A stretch of 64,000 nucleotides of DNA from Lactarius indigo (taxonomy: Eukaryota; Basidiomycota; Agaricomycetes; Russulales; Russulaceae), in the NCBI GenBank assembly GCA_025766275.1, contig JAFKAC010000026.1, positions 496,001-560,000 on the forward strand. Reading direction: 5' to 3'. Below are positions 1 to 12,450 of the stretch, one piece after another. The notes below the pieces were generated by a model. The model was not told where the DNA came from, ran no database searches, and saw only the letters and a program-made list of their open reading frames with translations. Numbering within the stretch: the stretch's first letter is position 1; every line of letters starts with the position of its first letter. Position numbers and translations under genes: made by a program.

Positions 1-1325
1 TCGCTGCGAGCCGCGATGTGCTTATCGAGCTCTTTGAGAGAATCAAAAACTTTTTTGTACGCCTCCAGACCCACATCGAAGTCCCGCCGACAGCACAGAT
101 GGCGAATGTGATGGGGAAATCTATGGCTGAAGTGCTTTCTATGCTTACCGTCGCGACGAAGGTGATGTACCAAAGCCGAAAGAGTTAGTTCACCTTCGCT
201 GCCAAGCTTTCCCTCGCTGAAATTCGCCCAGAAACATTTCTTAAGAGGCTTGTGGGAAGGAACGATATCGAGGACGCGTTATTGAGGTTGGATAAATTGG
301 AACAGGGAGAGCTCCGGATGGTGTCTGCGCAAGTGTTAAAGGACACCAGTGATCTCAAGGATGCCACGAGTGATATCAAGGACGGTGCGTAGCTCTTTTG
401 TATTACGGTACAATTAATACTGAACCTCTTCGGATTAGATACGAAGGAAACAAAAGTAATGGTCCAGCAGATCGTTGGCGATATTACCTCCCGCGAATGT
501 TCGTTTTGTCACAACCTCACCACGAATAATTGCAGAAGCTCACATTCCAATCGTAGGGGAGCGGCTTCGAGGATGGCTCACCCCGCCTGATCCATCGACA
601 AACCACGCCAACATGTGCACCATGCAGCACGAGAGAACCGCAGCCTGGGTTTTCAACGAGCATATATTCAAGGAGTGGGAGTTGTCCGAGCCAGGATCGT
701 TGTTGTGGATTAACGGGACGGGTACGAATACTCTGACTGTGGGGTTCACATCTGACTGACTACTCCTTTCGTAGCCGGTTCGGGGAAGAGCATCTTCTGG
801 TCGGCCATTCTGTTTTTTCTCCGCGCACAGATTTTTATATCCTCAATTAGCTCTGCAATCATCCAGCATGTCATCACTTTACGCGACGCCGGGTCGGCCT
901 CCGTCGCCTATTTCGATTTCGATTTTAGGGATGTCGACAAGAAGGATTGCCGCAACCTCGTTTCTTCACTCCTAATACAACTTTCTTCTCGGTCCAAACC
1001 TTGTCTCGACTTACTCTCCCGCGTCTATTCAACCTATAGCGATAGAAAGGAACGACCCAGTGAACGTACTTTGGTGCAATGCCTCAAAGACATGCTCATG
1101 GCACTATCCGCGCCTCAACTGCCCACTTACATCATCCTTGACGCCATTGACGAATGTCCCAATACGTTCGGAATACCAACTCCGCGAGGAAATGTACTCG
1201 GGCTTGTAGCAGATCTTGCTGACCTCCACCTTCCGAATTTACACATATGCATAACTGGTCGGCCGGAAAGTGACATCCAGACTGCTCTCGAACCTTTGAC
1301 GTCGGGCCACTTCTCCCTGTTGAGG
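1..1325 (+). pseudogene. Truncated Goodbye-NACHT NLR copy (NLR A)
   Basis: The window opens inside the exon for the end of the Goodbye domain (DVLIELFERIKNFF). After a short intron follow the VGRNDIEDALLRLDKLEQ segment and only two heptads (to ~385). Next come the DTKETKVMVQQIV exon (~440), a WLTPPDPSTNH exon (~572) and a NACHT exon (~775-1320). That exon has an intact P-loop (GSGKS) and Walker B (IILDAIDECP). Alignment with NLR B at 3161-8335 is close throughout, then stops abruptly in the NACHT domain after SGHFSL. The frame ends a few codons later and no helical or ankyrin part follows. The 5' part lies outside the window. It is read as a 3'-truncated gene remnant; a short NACHT-only product cannot be excluded. 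Confidence 0.75.
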
Positions 1326-1483
1326 TTCACGCGCTAAGTCTCAGCATTCGGGAAATGAGGTCTATCACGTAGTTGGTATGGATTGGCAGAAGAGTTGAGA
1401 TACGAGCAGGAACTCGTAACACGATCACTTAGTTTCTTAGGATACTCTCGGACTTTAGTTTATGCTTGTGATCAGGGACAATC

Positions 1484-1799
1484 TGTTGCATCTCGGCACA
1501 CTCGACCCGGCCGACTCGAACCCACACAAAACAACACCGCCGCGATAATGCGCGGCTGTGCAAGTCTCTACCTCCGTATTAATTTCGATTTAAACGCTTC
1601 AAGTCTTATAGGGGCTCAGCACCCCTTTCTGCTCCGTTCTGGACTCCTCTTCGCCCCTCATTCGACTCCTGTTTCATGCCTCAAATGGCCCGTGCGTCTT
1701 TGTATTCCTTTACTTCACTTTACTTTTATTTCTGTTAAAAACGTATCTAAATTGTATAAAAACACGCTCGTATGTACTCGAAATACTATCCAGTTGTAA
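1484..1799 (+). repeat. Decayed, 3'-truncated copia LTR remnant
   Basis: Starts TGTTGCATCTCGGCAC and stays alignable for ~315 bp with the 5' part of the copia LTR at 29461-29969 and 49321-49829 (those are on the minus strand). Many scattered substitutions are present. Similarity is lost near 1799, so about the last 170 bp of the 509-bp LTR are missing. No internal element sequence follows. It lies ~160 bp after the break of NLR A. Confidence 0.7.
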
Positions 1800-3160
1800 C
1801 GATAACTTGATTAAAACGCACCCAACTCGGCTCCTTTCGTGTCCGCGATCCATTCCGCAAGACTGACTAGAAGTGCCAAAGAGAACTCACCCCATACCGT
1901 ACAGCTGTCAGCTGTCGACGGGTCTCGAGTTGGCTACAGCTGCAGTCAGTCACCGTGGCTGCCAGAGGTAGAGAGGAGGGGGGTCCGCCGTGTAACCTTC
2001 GGGCCATTCTACTTTTCCGCGGACAAAACTCCTACGAGTGCGAGACCTCCTGAGGTACTGCGTCACGCACAACTCGGAGCGAGCCACGGGATCTTGTACA
2101 TTCGCCAATACATGCTACGTGCGCCGTCCTACCTTGATAGTACCCTGTCTGGTCAGTGCGCCCCAGAAATCGCCATGAGTAATGCAGATTGGGAGTGAAG
2201 TGTGCGGAATTGCTTGACGCGGAGGCAGTGCTGGCGGTAGCTACTAGCGCAAAGACCAGTCGGAAGACAAGGTGTACGAAAGGAGGGTAGTCGTCGTGTG
2301 GTGCGATATGATGATATCCTTTTCGTCTATAAGTTGGTGAATGTGCATAGTGACTTTGGAACGGAACTTGAAGGATAAGTGAGCGTAAGCCAAGGGAAAG
2401 GGCCAAGGTCCACACTCGTCTGCTATCCCTATCAGTTATGTCTACAGACGCAGGCAAACGCAGCGGCCACGCTCTGGTCATTGAGCAAAACAAACGAACA
2501 GAACGAGGGTTGACGATGTTGACAGGTCGACCCCCTTGAGGAAGATACCCGTGAACGTTGAAGGCCACCCTGGTGCGTACCTAAGGCGACATCCCCGCCG
2601 TCATCCTCACTTGTGGTGGCCCTCCTGCGCTCTGCCACTGCCTTCATGCGTGGCGCATCATAACTCCTAGTGAGTGTATCGCCACTAGTAGACCGCAAGA
2701 CTGTTATTACATATCATTAATTGCCACCAATAACCATATTCTGACCGAAGTATCGGTGCCTGGCATCGGTGTGGGCGGTTGGAGATTGGGGGGCCTAGCG
2801 TCCTACGAGGACTAGACGAACGCTTTCACGGGATTGGACAGATGGGAAGCGTACAGCGTAGATGAATGCGGGAGAGGATCGTATTTTACAGTTGGATATC
2901 GTTCCCATTTGTGAGAGGGGGCGAACGGGAACGAAGGGGGGATAGAAAGAGCACACATCGAGGACTGAGAAGGAGCTAGGTATCGCGTTTGAACCGGCCC
3001 GGATATGTCCCGATGAGCGCCTGAGCCAACTTTATCCAACCATGTGTGCTGTGCGAGAGGCTGTACGCGCTACCTGCACACGTTCCCACCTGAGAAACGT
3101 GGTCCTCGGCTCGCATTTTCGACCTGCACTCTTATCGAAATCAAAGTCACCACAATTACG
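1800..3160. other. Intergenic, no recognisable gene
   Basis: Open frames up to ~178 codons exist on both strands, but none has a recognisable domain, a convincing start or partner exons. The last ~120 bp are the likely promoter/5' leader of NLR B. Confidence 0.5.
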
Positions 3161-6100
3161 ATGTCAACCAGTCTCCAGCAGTCCTCCTCAACTCCAAACT
3201 TTCATCCGATCTTCGAGGAGGCACTCAAACAGTATAAGAAGAAGACCGGAAAAGAAATTTCGACCCACCCGCTCGCGGAGGAGATAAATGGTTGTAGTTC
3301 CATCGAAGCCGTCCTCACAGTGCTTCAAGGGAAAGCCAACGAACTCAATCAATCCCAGACCAGCGACGAGCGACTCACAAAGTGGCTTACGCCAACCGTG
3401 AATGTCCTTGATGCTCTCTCTTCTACCCTCGGTGAAGGCATTGGCACAGTGAGCCCCAGCGTGTTACCTGATCATCGCTTGTGTCCTAACATCAATTTCA
3501 GGTATTTCCTCCAACCAAAATTATATTTTCTGCCATGAGTATCCTCCTCGTAGTGAGTTGACTCTCCGCGTACGCTTTCATAACCGTGATAACCCCCCAT
3601 TTCCCACAGGCGGCTAAGGGTACCGCAGCGAGCCGCGATGTACTTATAGAGCTCTTCGAGAGAATTGAAAGCTTCTTTGTACGCCTCCAGACCCACACCG
3701 AAGTCCCGCCAACTACAGAGATGACGAATGTGATGGGAAAGGTTATGGCCGAAGTGCTCTCTATGCTTGCCGTCGCAACGAAGGTGATGAATCAAAGCCG
3801 AAAGAGTTAGTGCATCTCCTCCGCTGAGTTTCTCCCCGCTGAAATTCGACCAGAAATATTTCTTAAGAGGCTTGTGGGAAGGAACGATATCGAGGACGCG
3901 TTATTGAGGTTGGATAAATTGGAACAAGGGGAGCTCCGTATGGTATCTACGCAAGTGTTAAGGGCCACGAGTGATCTGAAGGACGCTACAAGCGATATCA
4001 AGGACGTTACAAGCGGTATCAAGGTCACCACGAGTGATATCAAGGACATCACAGGCGATATCAAGGTCACCACAAGTGATATCAAGGACGCTACCAGTGA
4101 TCTAAAGGACGCTACCGGTGATATAAAGGATGTTACCAGTGACATCAAGGACGGTGCGTATATATTTCGTCTCGTGGGACAATTTGTACCGAACCTCTTC
4201 GGATTAGATACGAAGGAAACAAAAGTGATGGTCCAGCAGATCGTCAGCGATGTCACATCTCGCGAATGTTCGTCTGGTCACGACCTCACCACTAATTCTC
4301 GTAAAGCTCACATACAATTGTAGGGGACCGGCTCCGAGGATGGTTGACTCCGCCTGATCCATCAACAAACCACACCACCGCGTGCAGCGCTCAGCACGAG
4401 AGAACCGCAGCCTGGGTTTTCGACGACGATGTATTTAAGGACTGGGACTCACCCCAGTCGGGATCCTTGTTGTGGATTCATGGAAAAGGTATGAACGTTC
4501 CCACTCTGCGGGGTCCACCTCACTGACGGCTCCTGATTTCGTAGCGGGTTCGGGGAAGAGCGTTCTCTGGTTCGCCATTATCTCTCTCCGTATCCAGATG
4601 CTCATGTCCTCGATCAGCTCTGCAATCATCCAGCATGTCATCGCTCTGCGCGATTCCGGGTCGGCCGCTGTTGCCTATTTCTATTTCGATTTTAGAGACG
4701 TCGACAAGAAGAATTGGCGCAACCTCATTTGTTCACTTCTAATACAGCTCTGTTCTCGGTCCACGCCTTGTCTCGATTTACTCTCCCGCATCTATTCAAC
4801 CTATAACGATGGAAAGGAACAGCCCAGTGAACGTGCTTTGGTGCAATGCCTCAAAGACATGCTCACGGCGCTATCCTCGTGTCAACTCCCCACTTATATC
4901 ATCCTGGATGCACTTGACGAATGTCCCAATACCTCCGGGATTCCGACTCCGCGAGAACGTGTCCTCGGACTCGTTGAAGATCTTGTTGATCTTCGCCTTC
5001 CGAATCTACGCATATGCGTTATGAGCCGCCCCGAGATCGACATCCGGACCGCTCTCGAACCTTTGGCGTCAGGCCAGTTCTCCCTTCATGATCAACCGGG
5101 ACAGAAGAAAGATATCACTGAGTATGTCAGCGCTGTGGTCCGGTCAGATAGCCGAATGAAAAGATGGCGGGAAGATGACAGAAAACTGGTTATCGAGAAG
5201 CTCTCTGAGAAAGCCGATGGCATGTGAGGCGATGTTTCGTTCTTCCCGGACTCGTCTTGATATTTGTCGCATAGGTTCCGCTGGGTTTTCTGTCAACTGG
5301 AGGTGTTGAGGCATTGTCTCGCTCCGAGTCTTCGGGATCAACTCAATGAACTACCGAAAAGCCTGGACGAGACGTACGAGCGGGTACTGAAAGAGATCGA
5401 GTCGACGAACCAAGGCCGACATGCGCGTCGTCTGCTGCAGTGCCTTGCTGTGGCTATGCGGCCACTTCGCGTCGAGGAGCTCGCAGAGGTGCTTGCGTTT
5501 GACCTCGATGCAACCAAGGCAAAAATTCCAGTGTTTCATGCCGAATGGCGGTGGGAAGACCAAGAACAAGCTGTGTTGTCTGCTTGTTCGAGCTTGATTT
5601 CCATCATTGGCGGCGACGAGGACGGTCCCCGGGTGGTCCAATTTTCGCATTTTTCAGTGAAAGAATATCTCACATCGGATCGTCTTTCCACCGCAAGTGG
5701 AGATGTCTCTCGATATTACATTGTCCCCGAACCCGCGCATTTGATACTTGCTCAGGCCTGTCTTGGGGTTCTACTCAATTCGGATAATTGCGTCATCGAA
5801 GAGAGCGAAAAGGGCAGCATAGAGTACAAGAACAAGAACATCCCTCTGCTCGAGTATGCTGCCGAACACTGGGCTTCGCACGCCCAGGTAGGGAACGTGT
5901 CATCACGCCTAAAGGATGCGATGGAGACTCTCTTCGACTCGGACAAGCCATATTTTTTGGCTTGGAAACGGATACACAACATATACCCTTATACACTTAG
6001 CGGCGGATATGACCAAACCAACCCCCTGCACTACGCCGCTCTTTGTGGATTCTATGACTTAGTTCAGTGTCTCATCGCCAAACACCCAGACCAAGTGAAT

Positions 6101-8335
6101 CACGACGGTCGTCGCTATAACTCTCCCCTGGCCGCGGCACTATTCAGAAAACACATCCGGGTCGCAGATCTCCTATATGAGCACGGGGCGAGTGCTCATG
6201 TTCGAGGAAACCCTCCACTTTGCCATGCAATCGAATTCTCAGATGATGCCCGTGTCAATGCCGTGCAGTTTCTACTCAGACATGGTGCACACGTGAATGC
6301 TGGATATCAGAATCTCCGGACTCCTCTACATCTGGCGGCGGACGTGGGAGACCCAGAGGTAGCTCGGATATTGCTCACACATGGGGCAGATGTCGACCTT
6401 CGGGACGACAATGGCCAGGTTCCTTTGCACTTAGTGTCGACCAGCTGGCGCGAGTTTAGGAGGGATGAAGGTGGCGAACGTTCAATTATTGCACAGTTGT
6501 TAGTGGAACGCCGCGCGGACGTGAATGCACAAGATAAGCACGGCTCAACTCCGTTGCATTTTGCATCGGGTCATTGGCGGTTCGAGATTTCCCGATTACT
6601 ACTCGAGCATGGCGCCAACGCCAATGCATTGAATGCCCAAGGCCGGAACCCGCTGCACGAGTTGTCACAAAGCTACCCTACTCTTCACGCTGATGGGCCA
6701 CGACAAAGGCTGAGCGGAGTAAAACTTCAGAATGTTCTCAGTGTCGCAAAGCTTTTACTGGAGCACGGCGTGGATGTGAACGCACAAGATCAAGACTACG
6801 AGACCCCATTACACTTTGCATGCTCTTACGGGATGCTCGAGGTCGCACGACTGCTGCTAGACCATGGTGCAAGATCCAGCGCGGAGAATGTACTAGGAAA
6901 GACCCCTCTCCACATGGCATCTCAATGCGAATCCTTCTCCAGCGAAGACCACAATACCGCACGGTTATTACTGGAGCTTGGTGCGGACGTAAACGCACGA
7001 GATAAGGACCAGGCCACCCCTTTACATTCCGCCTGCTCCTATGGGAACTCCGAGACGGTACTGGTGTTGCTTGACCATGGCGCAGAAATCAACGCGCAGA
7101 ATGTTGATGGCCAGACACCATTACACCGAGTATTACTCATCTCAGATCGACACACTGTCGACAATCCCCATGTCACACAGCTAATGTTGGAACGTGGCGC
7201 GGACGTGAATGCACGAGACAAGGACCAGGCAACTCCATTACATTTGGCATGCTCCATGTCGATGATCAAGTCGGCACAGATACTACTCGACCATGGTGCA
7301 GAAGTTGACGCACGGAATGCAAAAGGCCAGACACCATTACACCAAGTATCGCAGAACCCATCATCTTACAGCCCATATTCCAGTGATAACCGTGTCGCAC
7401 GGCTATTGTTGGAGTGCGGCGTGGACGTGAATGCAAGAGACGATGATCAGGAAACTCCTTTACATGTTGCGTGCTCCTATGGGGACACCGGGACCGCACT
7501 GGTGCTGCTTGATCACGGCGCCGAAGTCAGCGCGCAGAGTGCTGACGGCCAGACCCCATTGCACCGAGCATCCTGGGACTCACGTGGTTACTCAGGTGAC
7601 CGTGTCGCACAACTATTATTGGAGCGTGGAGTGGACGTAAATGCACGAGACAATCACATGGATACTCCATTACATTTGGCGTCTTACAAGATACAGCTCA
7701 AGGTTGTCGAGGTGCTGCTCAACCATGGCGCAGACGCAGACGCACGGAATGCGGATGGCCAGACCCCACTGCACCGGGTATCACAGAACTTGGTCCGTAG
7801 CGGGAACGACGGTTTTATTGTGCCGTATCAAGGGCCTCGTGCTGCGCGGCTATTGTTGAAGCGCGGTGTGGACGTAAATGCACGAGACAAGGAGCAGGCG
7901 ACCCCATTGCATTTGGCATCCCGGTGTGGCTGCGTCGAAGTTGCAGAGGCGCTGCTTGATCACGATGCATGGGTCAATGCAGAGGACAGCCGTGGACAGA
8001 CACCATTGCACCAAGTGCTACTGGGAAATCACAACTATCGGAGTCTTGATCTGAGTGACGTGAGGAGACCACCAAAGAGCGACCCAGGCAAAGTTCTTCG
8101 TCTTGCAAAACGACTACTGGAGCGCGGTGAGGACGTGAACGCACAAACCAAGGACCACGAAACGCCGTTACATCTCGCATCACGCCTTCGGTTGCACGAT
8201 ATTGCGCGATTTCTCCTCAAGCACGGTGCCGATGTTAATGTGAAGAACTCGGAGGGCAAGTCCCCATTAGAGCTCGCTACTGGGAGAAAAGGGAAGGCAA
8301 TGAGGCGATTGTTGTCGAACTATTCTGCGAAGTAA
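3161..8335 (+). CDS. Goodbye-NACHT-ankyrin NOD-like receptor (NLR B)
   Basis: Predicted cytoplasmic STAND NTPase receptor. Likely exons: 3161-3448, 3502-3552, 3610-3805, 3854-4153, 4208-~4250, 4324-4488, 4545-5223, 5275-8335. The ATG at 3161 is chosen because the Goodbye domain starts there (ALKQYKKKTGKE, HPLAEEI) as in NLRs C and D. It runs through DVLIELFERIESFF. A linker of nine heptads follows (3960-4155). The NACHT domain has P-loop GSGKS at ~4550 and Walker B IILDALDECP at ~4895. A winged-helix-like segment (FRWVFCQLEVL, LDETYERVLKEIE) precedes 21 ankyrin repeats from ~6010 to the stop. Fungal NLRs of this kind are thought to sense non-self or damage and signal through the N-terminal domain; no ligand can be inferred here. 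No disabling change was seen. The fifth exon's end is the least certain boundary. Confidence 0.88.
3960..4155 (+). repeat. 21-bp coding minisatellite (nine heptads) in NLR B
   Basis: Nine near-perfect 21-bp units, each coding a heptad of the form D-I/L-K-D-x-T-S, between the Goodbye and NACHT domains. The isoleucine/leucine recurs every seventh residue, as in a coiled coil. Truncated copy A has only two such heptads at ~348-385. Confidence 0.85.
6010..8320 (+). repeat. 21-unit ankyrin array with two-repeat higher-order period
   Basis: I count 21 ankyrin repeats by their TPLH-type helices (first NPLHYA, last KSPLELA). From about repeat 6 to 20 they alternate. A short repeat (ATPLHLAC followed by LLDHGAEVNA-like) is followed by a long one (GQTPLHRVS, an S/N/D-rich insertion of variable length, then ARLLLERGVDVNA). 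The unit of duplication is therefore a pair of ~70 residues. Nucleotide similarity between pairs is high around GTGGACGTGAATGCACGAGA. Confidence 0.8.
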
Positions 8336-9590
8336 ATGTGATACGTAGTTGTGACAGGTCTGCTCTACGATACATTGGTGTATAAATGTTATCGTATTTG
8401 TTCGAATACGCGGATTATATATAGTAGTCGTCTGTAGAGTGTAAAAAGCTATCGCGGAAATCCTGCACGTCACCCCTGCCTGATCTGTCCTGCCCATTCG
8501 CGAAATGAAGTCGGCTCCTACCCTCACTCGTGACGACCATCCCGCGCTCCATCAACGCCCCCACGTTAGCCAGCGCACCTCATGTTGAGTTCCTGGCGAG
8601 GCTACCACACATGATACAATCACTAAAGTACTAACGTCCAATGGCTTCGCTTCACGGGAGGAGACGCAAACGCCGATGGACCATGGTCAATGGGCAAAAG
8701 TCAGAACGCCTCCGGGAATGGAGCCGACAGCCCCGGAGGGTGGTGAATAAAGGGCGCTTCGCGAGAAGAGAAGTAGTGATTGAGGATAGCGAGAGCACAT
8801 ACGTAGATCGTTCAATATATTTGTGACAAATTGTTCGCTGCACTGGCGCGATCGCTGCGTATAGCGCGTCTGCTTGGGGAGCGAGGGGGGTCAGTGAGGA
8901 AGTGGACGCAAGAGGGCGGCTTGCGCACTTGCATTGGCGAATGTGAGCGTGTTTCATCGCGGATAGAAGTGTTACCTCGACTTTTGTCGAGAGAGCTGCT
9001 CAGGCCTGCAGTGCGCCTCCCCTCTCGCATTAGGACGGGGTCGCATGGGTGACGGGATCGCATGGGTAATCCTGGGGGCGGTGGGGTTCACAAAAAAGAT
9101 GCACGCTGCGAGATTGCGCGTGAGGAGGAAGCGCGACCTATGACCAGGAAATGTAATCACGCAGCTCGTTCGTCCAGCCCTAAAGCGCTCATACGTTCCC
9201 GCGCATCATATAGGACATTGTCAACTTTCTCTCCACCCTCAGCTCCTATCTTGCTGCCCTCGCCCGACCCCAAACACTAACCGATGCACTATATGCGGGA
9301 CTCCCATCCGGTGACGCGGTGACGGGGGTAACATCACCAAGTCAGAAAGTACGTTGAAATGCTTGCTCTCCTATTCTTTTACCTTTCTAAAGTAAAGTAA
9401 TGTTGTGTCGCCGACAGGCTGACTCTATCGGATCTTGCTTTGAGAGAATCATCGATCTCAGGCATGTCAGGCTAGTCATCCTCGGAGTCATCTTGACTGA
9501 GTCGGAGATGCGGCCGATTCGGGCCGATGTCTCATGGCCGGGGCGGTCTACAACTGGCAATGTCCTCCATGAGCTCGCCAGTCATCCTCA
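8336..9590. other. Intergenic between NLR B and the Nudix gene
   Basis: No domain-bearing frame was seen. Short overlapping frames around 8640-9280 occur on both strands and look fortuitous. Confidence 0.5.
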
Positions 9591-9599
9591 TATAAAAAA
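9591..9599 (+). promoter_or_regulatory. TATA box of the Nudix gene
   Basis: TATAAAAAA lies 85 bp upstream of the Nudix ATG and is followed by a pyrimidine-rich stretch (TCGTCGCCCCGC..., CCCCCCAACTTC), a common fungal core-promoter arrangement. Confidence 0.55.
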
Positions 9600-9675
9600 T
9601 TTCCAGCTCTCGTCGCCCCGCGCTTACAACACCCCCCAACTTCATCCATAACATCTGCGATAGTAATACAAACGG

Positions 9676-10239
9676 ATGGCGCTCCCTAAATACCCGACGG
9701 AGCAATTCCCCGCCTCCCATTTCCTCATCTGCGGCGGATCGATCCTGTTCGAGTCGACACGCGCACCCTTGCGAGTCTGTCTCCTGCATCACAACGTTCG
9801 CGACGAGTGGCTTCTTCCCAAAGGCCGCAAGGACCGTGGCGAAGACGTGACTGCGGCGGCAGTGCGTGAGACGTTCGAGGAGACGGGCTATCCGTGCCAG
9901 CGTCTGCCGCTGGACCTGATCACGCGGGCTCCCGAGGCGGGCGCGCAGACTAAGGACGCAGCGGTGCCCGTTCCTGGGAGCGAGGAGCCGTTCATGCTCA
10001 CGTTGCGGCGGACCGAGGATGGGGTGGTCAAGTTCATCTGGTGGTTCACGACGGTGCGCACGGGGGAGGATAAGGTCGAGGGCACGCAGACGGCGGTAGA
10101 GAGCTTCGAAAGCGCGTTTTTTGACGTGGATGAGGCGTTGGAGGTGGCGACGTTCCAGGCGGACAGAGAGGTGATCGCGAAGGCTGTCGAGCTTGTGCGT
10201 ACGACGTATCCTGAGGCCATCGAGAACGTGGTAAAATAG
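9676..10239 (+). CDS. Nudix hydrolase
   Basis: Single-exon, 187-residue protein. The Nudix box (G-x5-E-x7-R-E-U-x-E-E-x-G-U) is complete at ~53-75: glycine in LPKGRKD, then GED, then RETFEETGY. This loop binds the divalent metals that position the diphosphate for hydrolysis. WLLPKGR before the box resembles diphosphoinositol-polyphosphate/diadenosine-polyphosphate hydrolases, so a nucleoside- or inositol-diphosphate substrate is possible, but it cannot be fixed from sequence. A ~20-residue stretch after the box (PEAGAQTKDAAVPVPGSEE) looks like a loop insertion. No signal peptide or membrane segment is seen, so it is probably cytosolic or nuclear. The start is supported by the upstream TATA box. 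Confidence 0.9.
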   Translation: MALPKYPTEQFPASHFLICGGSILFESTRAPLRVCLLHHNVRDEWLLPKGRKDRGEDVTAAAVRETFEETGYPCQRLPLDLITRAPEAGAQTKDAAVPVPGSEEPFMLTLRRTEDGVVKFIWWFTTVRTGEDKVEGTQTAVESFESAFFDVDEALEVATFQADREVIAKAVELVRTTYPEAIENVVK

Positions 10240-10332
10240 GATACCGTATATGGTAGTGGATGCCGAGTTTCCCCGTGGACATAATTAATAGTCAATTTCA
10301 ATTTGATATCTCGCACGACCTACCTGCTTGTG

Positions 10333-12153
10333 ATGCCGCGACCATTACCACTCCCTGGCCCAGTCTCACTCGATAAATCTGTCCCTTCCACCTTCCGCGT
10401 TCCCTCCATATCTACCGTCCCCCGTCGTGCCCGCGGCACTTTCTTTGCCTTCCTCCTCCTCGCTGCAATCACCCTTTTCTATCTCCGCAGCATAAAAATT
10501 TCTTCTGGCTCTGTCCCCACAGACCTCCTCCCCTTTTTGCAAGACCTCCCCCCATCAGAAGGCGGCTCAAACCCACCCCGATTCTACCAGTGGCATGAGC
10601 GAGAGAAACAGCTCCCACAACACGACCCCGACTTGCCCTACCCCCAAGGCCGCGAGGGCCGCTACATCCGTTTTTCGAACCAAATATTTGGTGCGTTTTT
10701 TCCCAACTTCGCACCTCTGCAGCCCGTTGGCGAGCTCTGAGCGTCGTCACCCCTTTTCTTCGCAGGTCTAGGATGGGGCAACGCCATGCAAGAGTTCCTG
10801 TTCAACGCCCACCTTGCCTACCTTTCGAACCGGATGTACGTTTTCCCAATCAGGGCTGTGTTGTGCTGCGCACCCACCACTCACCTTCCTTTTTTTTTTT
10901 TTCTCCAGTTACGTATTTGACAACTATACGTGGGACAAGACTCCCGGTGACTTTTCGAGCTTTAATGGCAAGCCCATCCCTGCGCGCGTCCCTTTGACCG
11001 CCTTACTGTCTGGTAGGTCTCTCCTCCTGCTCGCTATGTGTATGTATGCGTGCGCCTCATCCACACTGCTCTAGGCCCTATTGCTGGTGACCCGTTCCCA
11101 TCCTCCGCAGTATCTCCGCCCGCGGTAATTCCCGAATTCTTCAACGAAGTGTGCCCAAACCGCACTATCATCGATCGCGAGGCATTCAACGCCCCGCTTT
11201 CTGGCGCATCTGCAGCGACCATCCTCCAGGCGTGGCTCAACTTGCTCGAACGTACAGAGGACCGGTGCATAGAGGTCAAAGAGTTCTCGGGTCAGATTTT
11301 CGATTTCTGGTGCGTCAACCCCCCTTCATTTCTCTCTCAAACTCATCTCGGTTAAGGCTATTTGGCGATTCGTCACGGCTCCTCGATATATGGCCATCAC
11401 TCACCAAGTCCCCCATCTTGACTCACTTTTCTTGGTCGCCTCTCATCATCGCCGCGATCGCCGCAAACGCCAACATCATCCACCCTGCGCTCTCCTCCGT
11501 CACCCCATCCTCCTTCATCCCGTCCTCTCACCCACCTCTCCTACCAGGTCTCCTCGCGCTACACATCCGCCGCGGCGACTACGTCGATCACTGCATGCAG
11601 CTCGCCAACTGGTCCGCACATTTCATGGGCTTCAACGAGTTCCCGGGCTTACCCGACCGGTTCGAGCCGCCGGAAGTGCCTTCGGCGGGCAACGCGCCAC
11701 CAGAGGAGCTCGTGCGGTACCGCGCGCACTGTTTCCCGGACATCGCGCAGATCGTAGCGCGCGTACGCGAGGTGCGCGCCGCGCTGCTCCCCGCGACCCC
11801 GCTCTCGCGCGTGTACGTGCTCACGAACGGCCGGCCGGAGTGGCTTGCGGAGCTCAAGGAGGCGCTGCAGAAGGACGCGCGTAGCGAGGGCCTCGACGAA
11901 TGGACGCATATAGGGACGAGTCGCGATTTGCGTCTTACGCGTGAGCAGCAGCATAATGCACAGGCGATGGATATGGCCGTCGCACAGCGCGCCGAGGTCT
12001 TTCTCGGGAACGGGGTTCGTTTTTTTTTTTTTTTTTTCTCGCTGTTTTGTGTCTGTAACTGATGATAATGGACAGTTTTCGAGTTTGACGTCGAATGTGG
12101 TCATGTTGCGCGCGGCGCAAGGCTACGAGTGGGACAAGACGCACTTTTGGTGA
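10333..12153 (+). CDS. Type II membrane glycosyltransferase, O-fucosyltransferase-like
   Basis: Six predicted exons: 10333-10690, 10766-10835, 10909-11012, 11075-11309, 11357-12014, 12076-12153. Start is the ATG at 10333 (MPRPLPLPG). A short cytoplasmic tail with basic residues (RRARG) precedes one hydrophobic helix (FFAFLLLAAITLFYL), the layout of a Golgi/ER type II enzyme. The luminal part begins with GRYIRFSNQIFG-LGWGNAMQEF. It carries LHIRRGDYVDHC, the H-x-R-x-G-D nucleotide-sugar motif of GDP-fucose O-fucosyltransferase-like folds. It ends with FLGNGFSSLTSNVVMLR, which resembles the conserved C-terminal motif of that superfamily. Donor and acceptor cannot be assigned. All splice junctions keep frame. 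Two introns contain long T runs (10890-10902, ~12019-12037). Confidence 0.8.
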
Positions 12154-12450
12154 GAGGGTTTGAGAACCCGCGGCTCGTTCGGACTCTTGGACTTGCTTTA
12201 TGGACGAAAACGACGACAGATGATACACGATTATACGCATATGGTATATGCCCCCTTGTGGCACACACACACACAGTAATAAACACAGCTTTGACATCGT
12301 AGCATACACGCAATCGCTTCGTACTTCCTTGATACCACAACTTTTTTTTTTTTTGCTTCCTTTCTCTCTTTCCTTCTTGTCTCTATATGTCCCTTGCTTC
12401 TTAGCTAGATACACGCAAACGAACATATGTATGCGTCAAACGAGCCTCAG

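Noticed and set aside
2032..2568. 178-codon minus-strand frame upstream of NLR B
   Set aside because: No domain, irregular composition, no supporting exons or start context.
3960..4155. Possible CRISPR-like array
   Set aside because: Short direct repeats have no unique spacers, lie inside a coding exon of a eukaryotic gene and keep frame; this is a coding minisatellite.
6486..8259. Long minus-strand frames opposite the NLR B ankyrin array
   Set aside because: They mirror the repeat periodicity of the sense strand and carry no domain of their own; the sense frame is a clear ankyrin protein.
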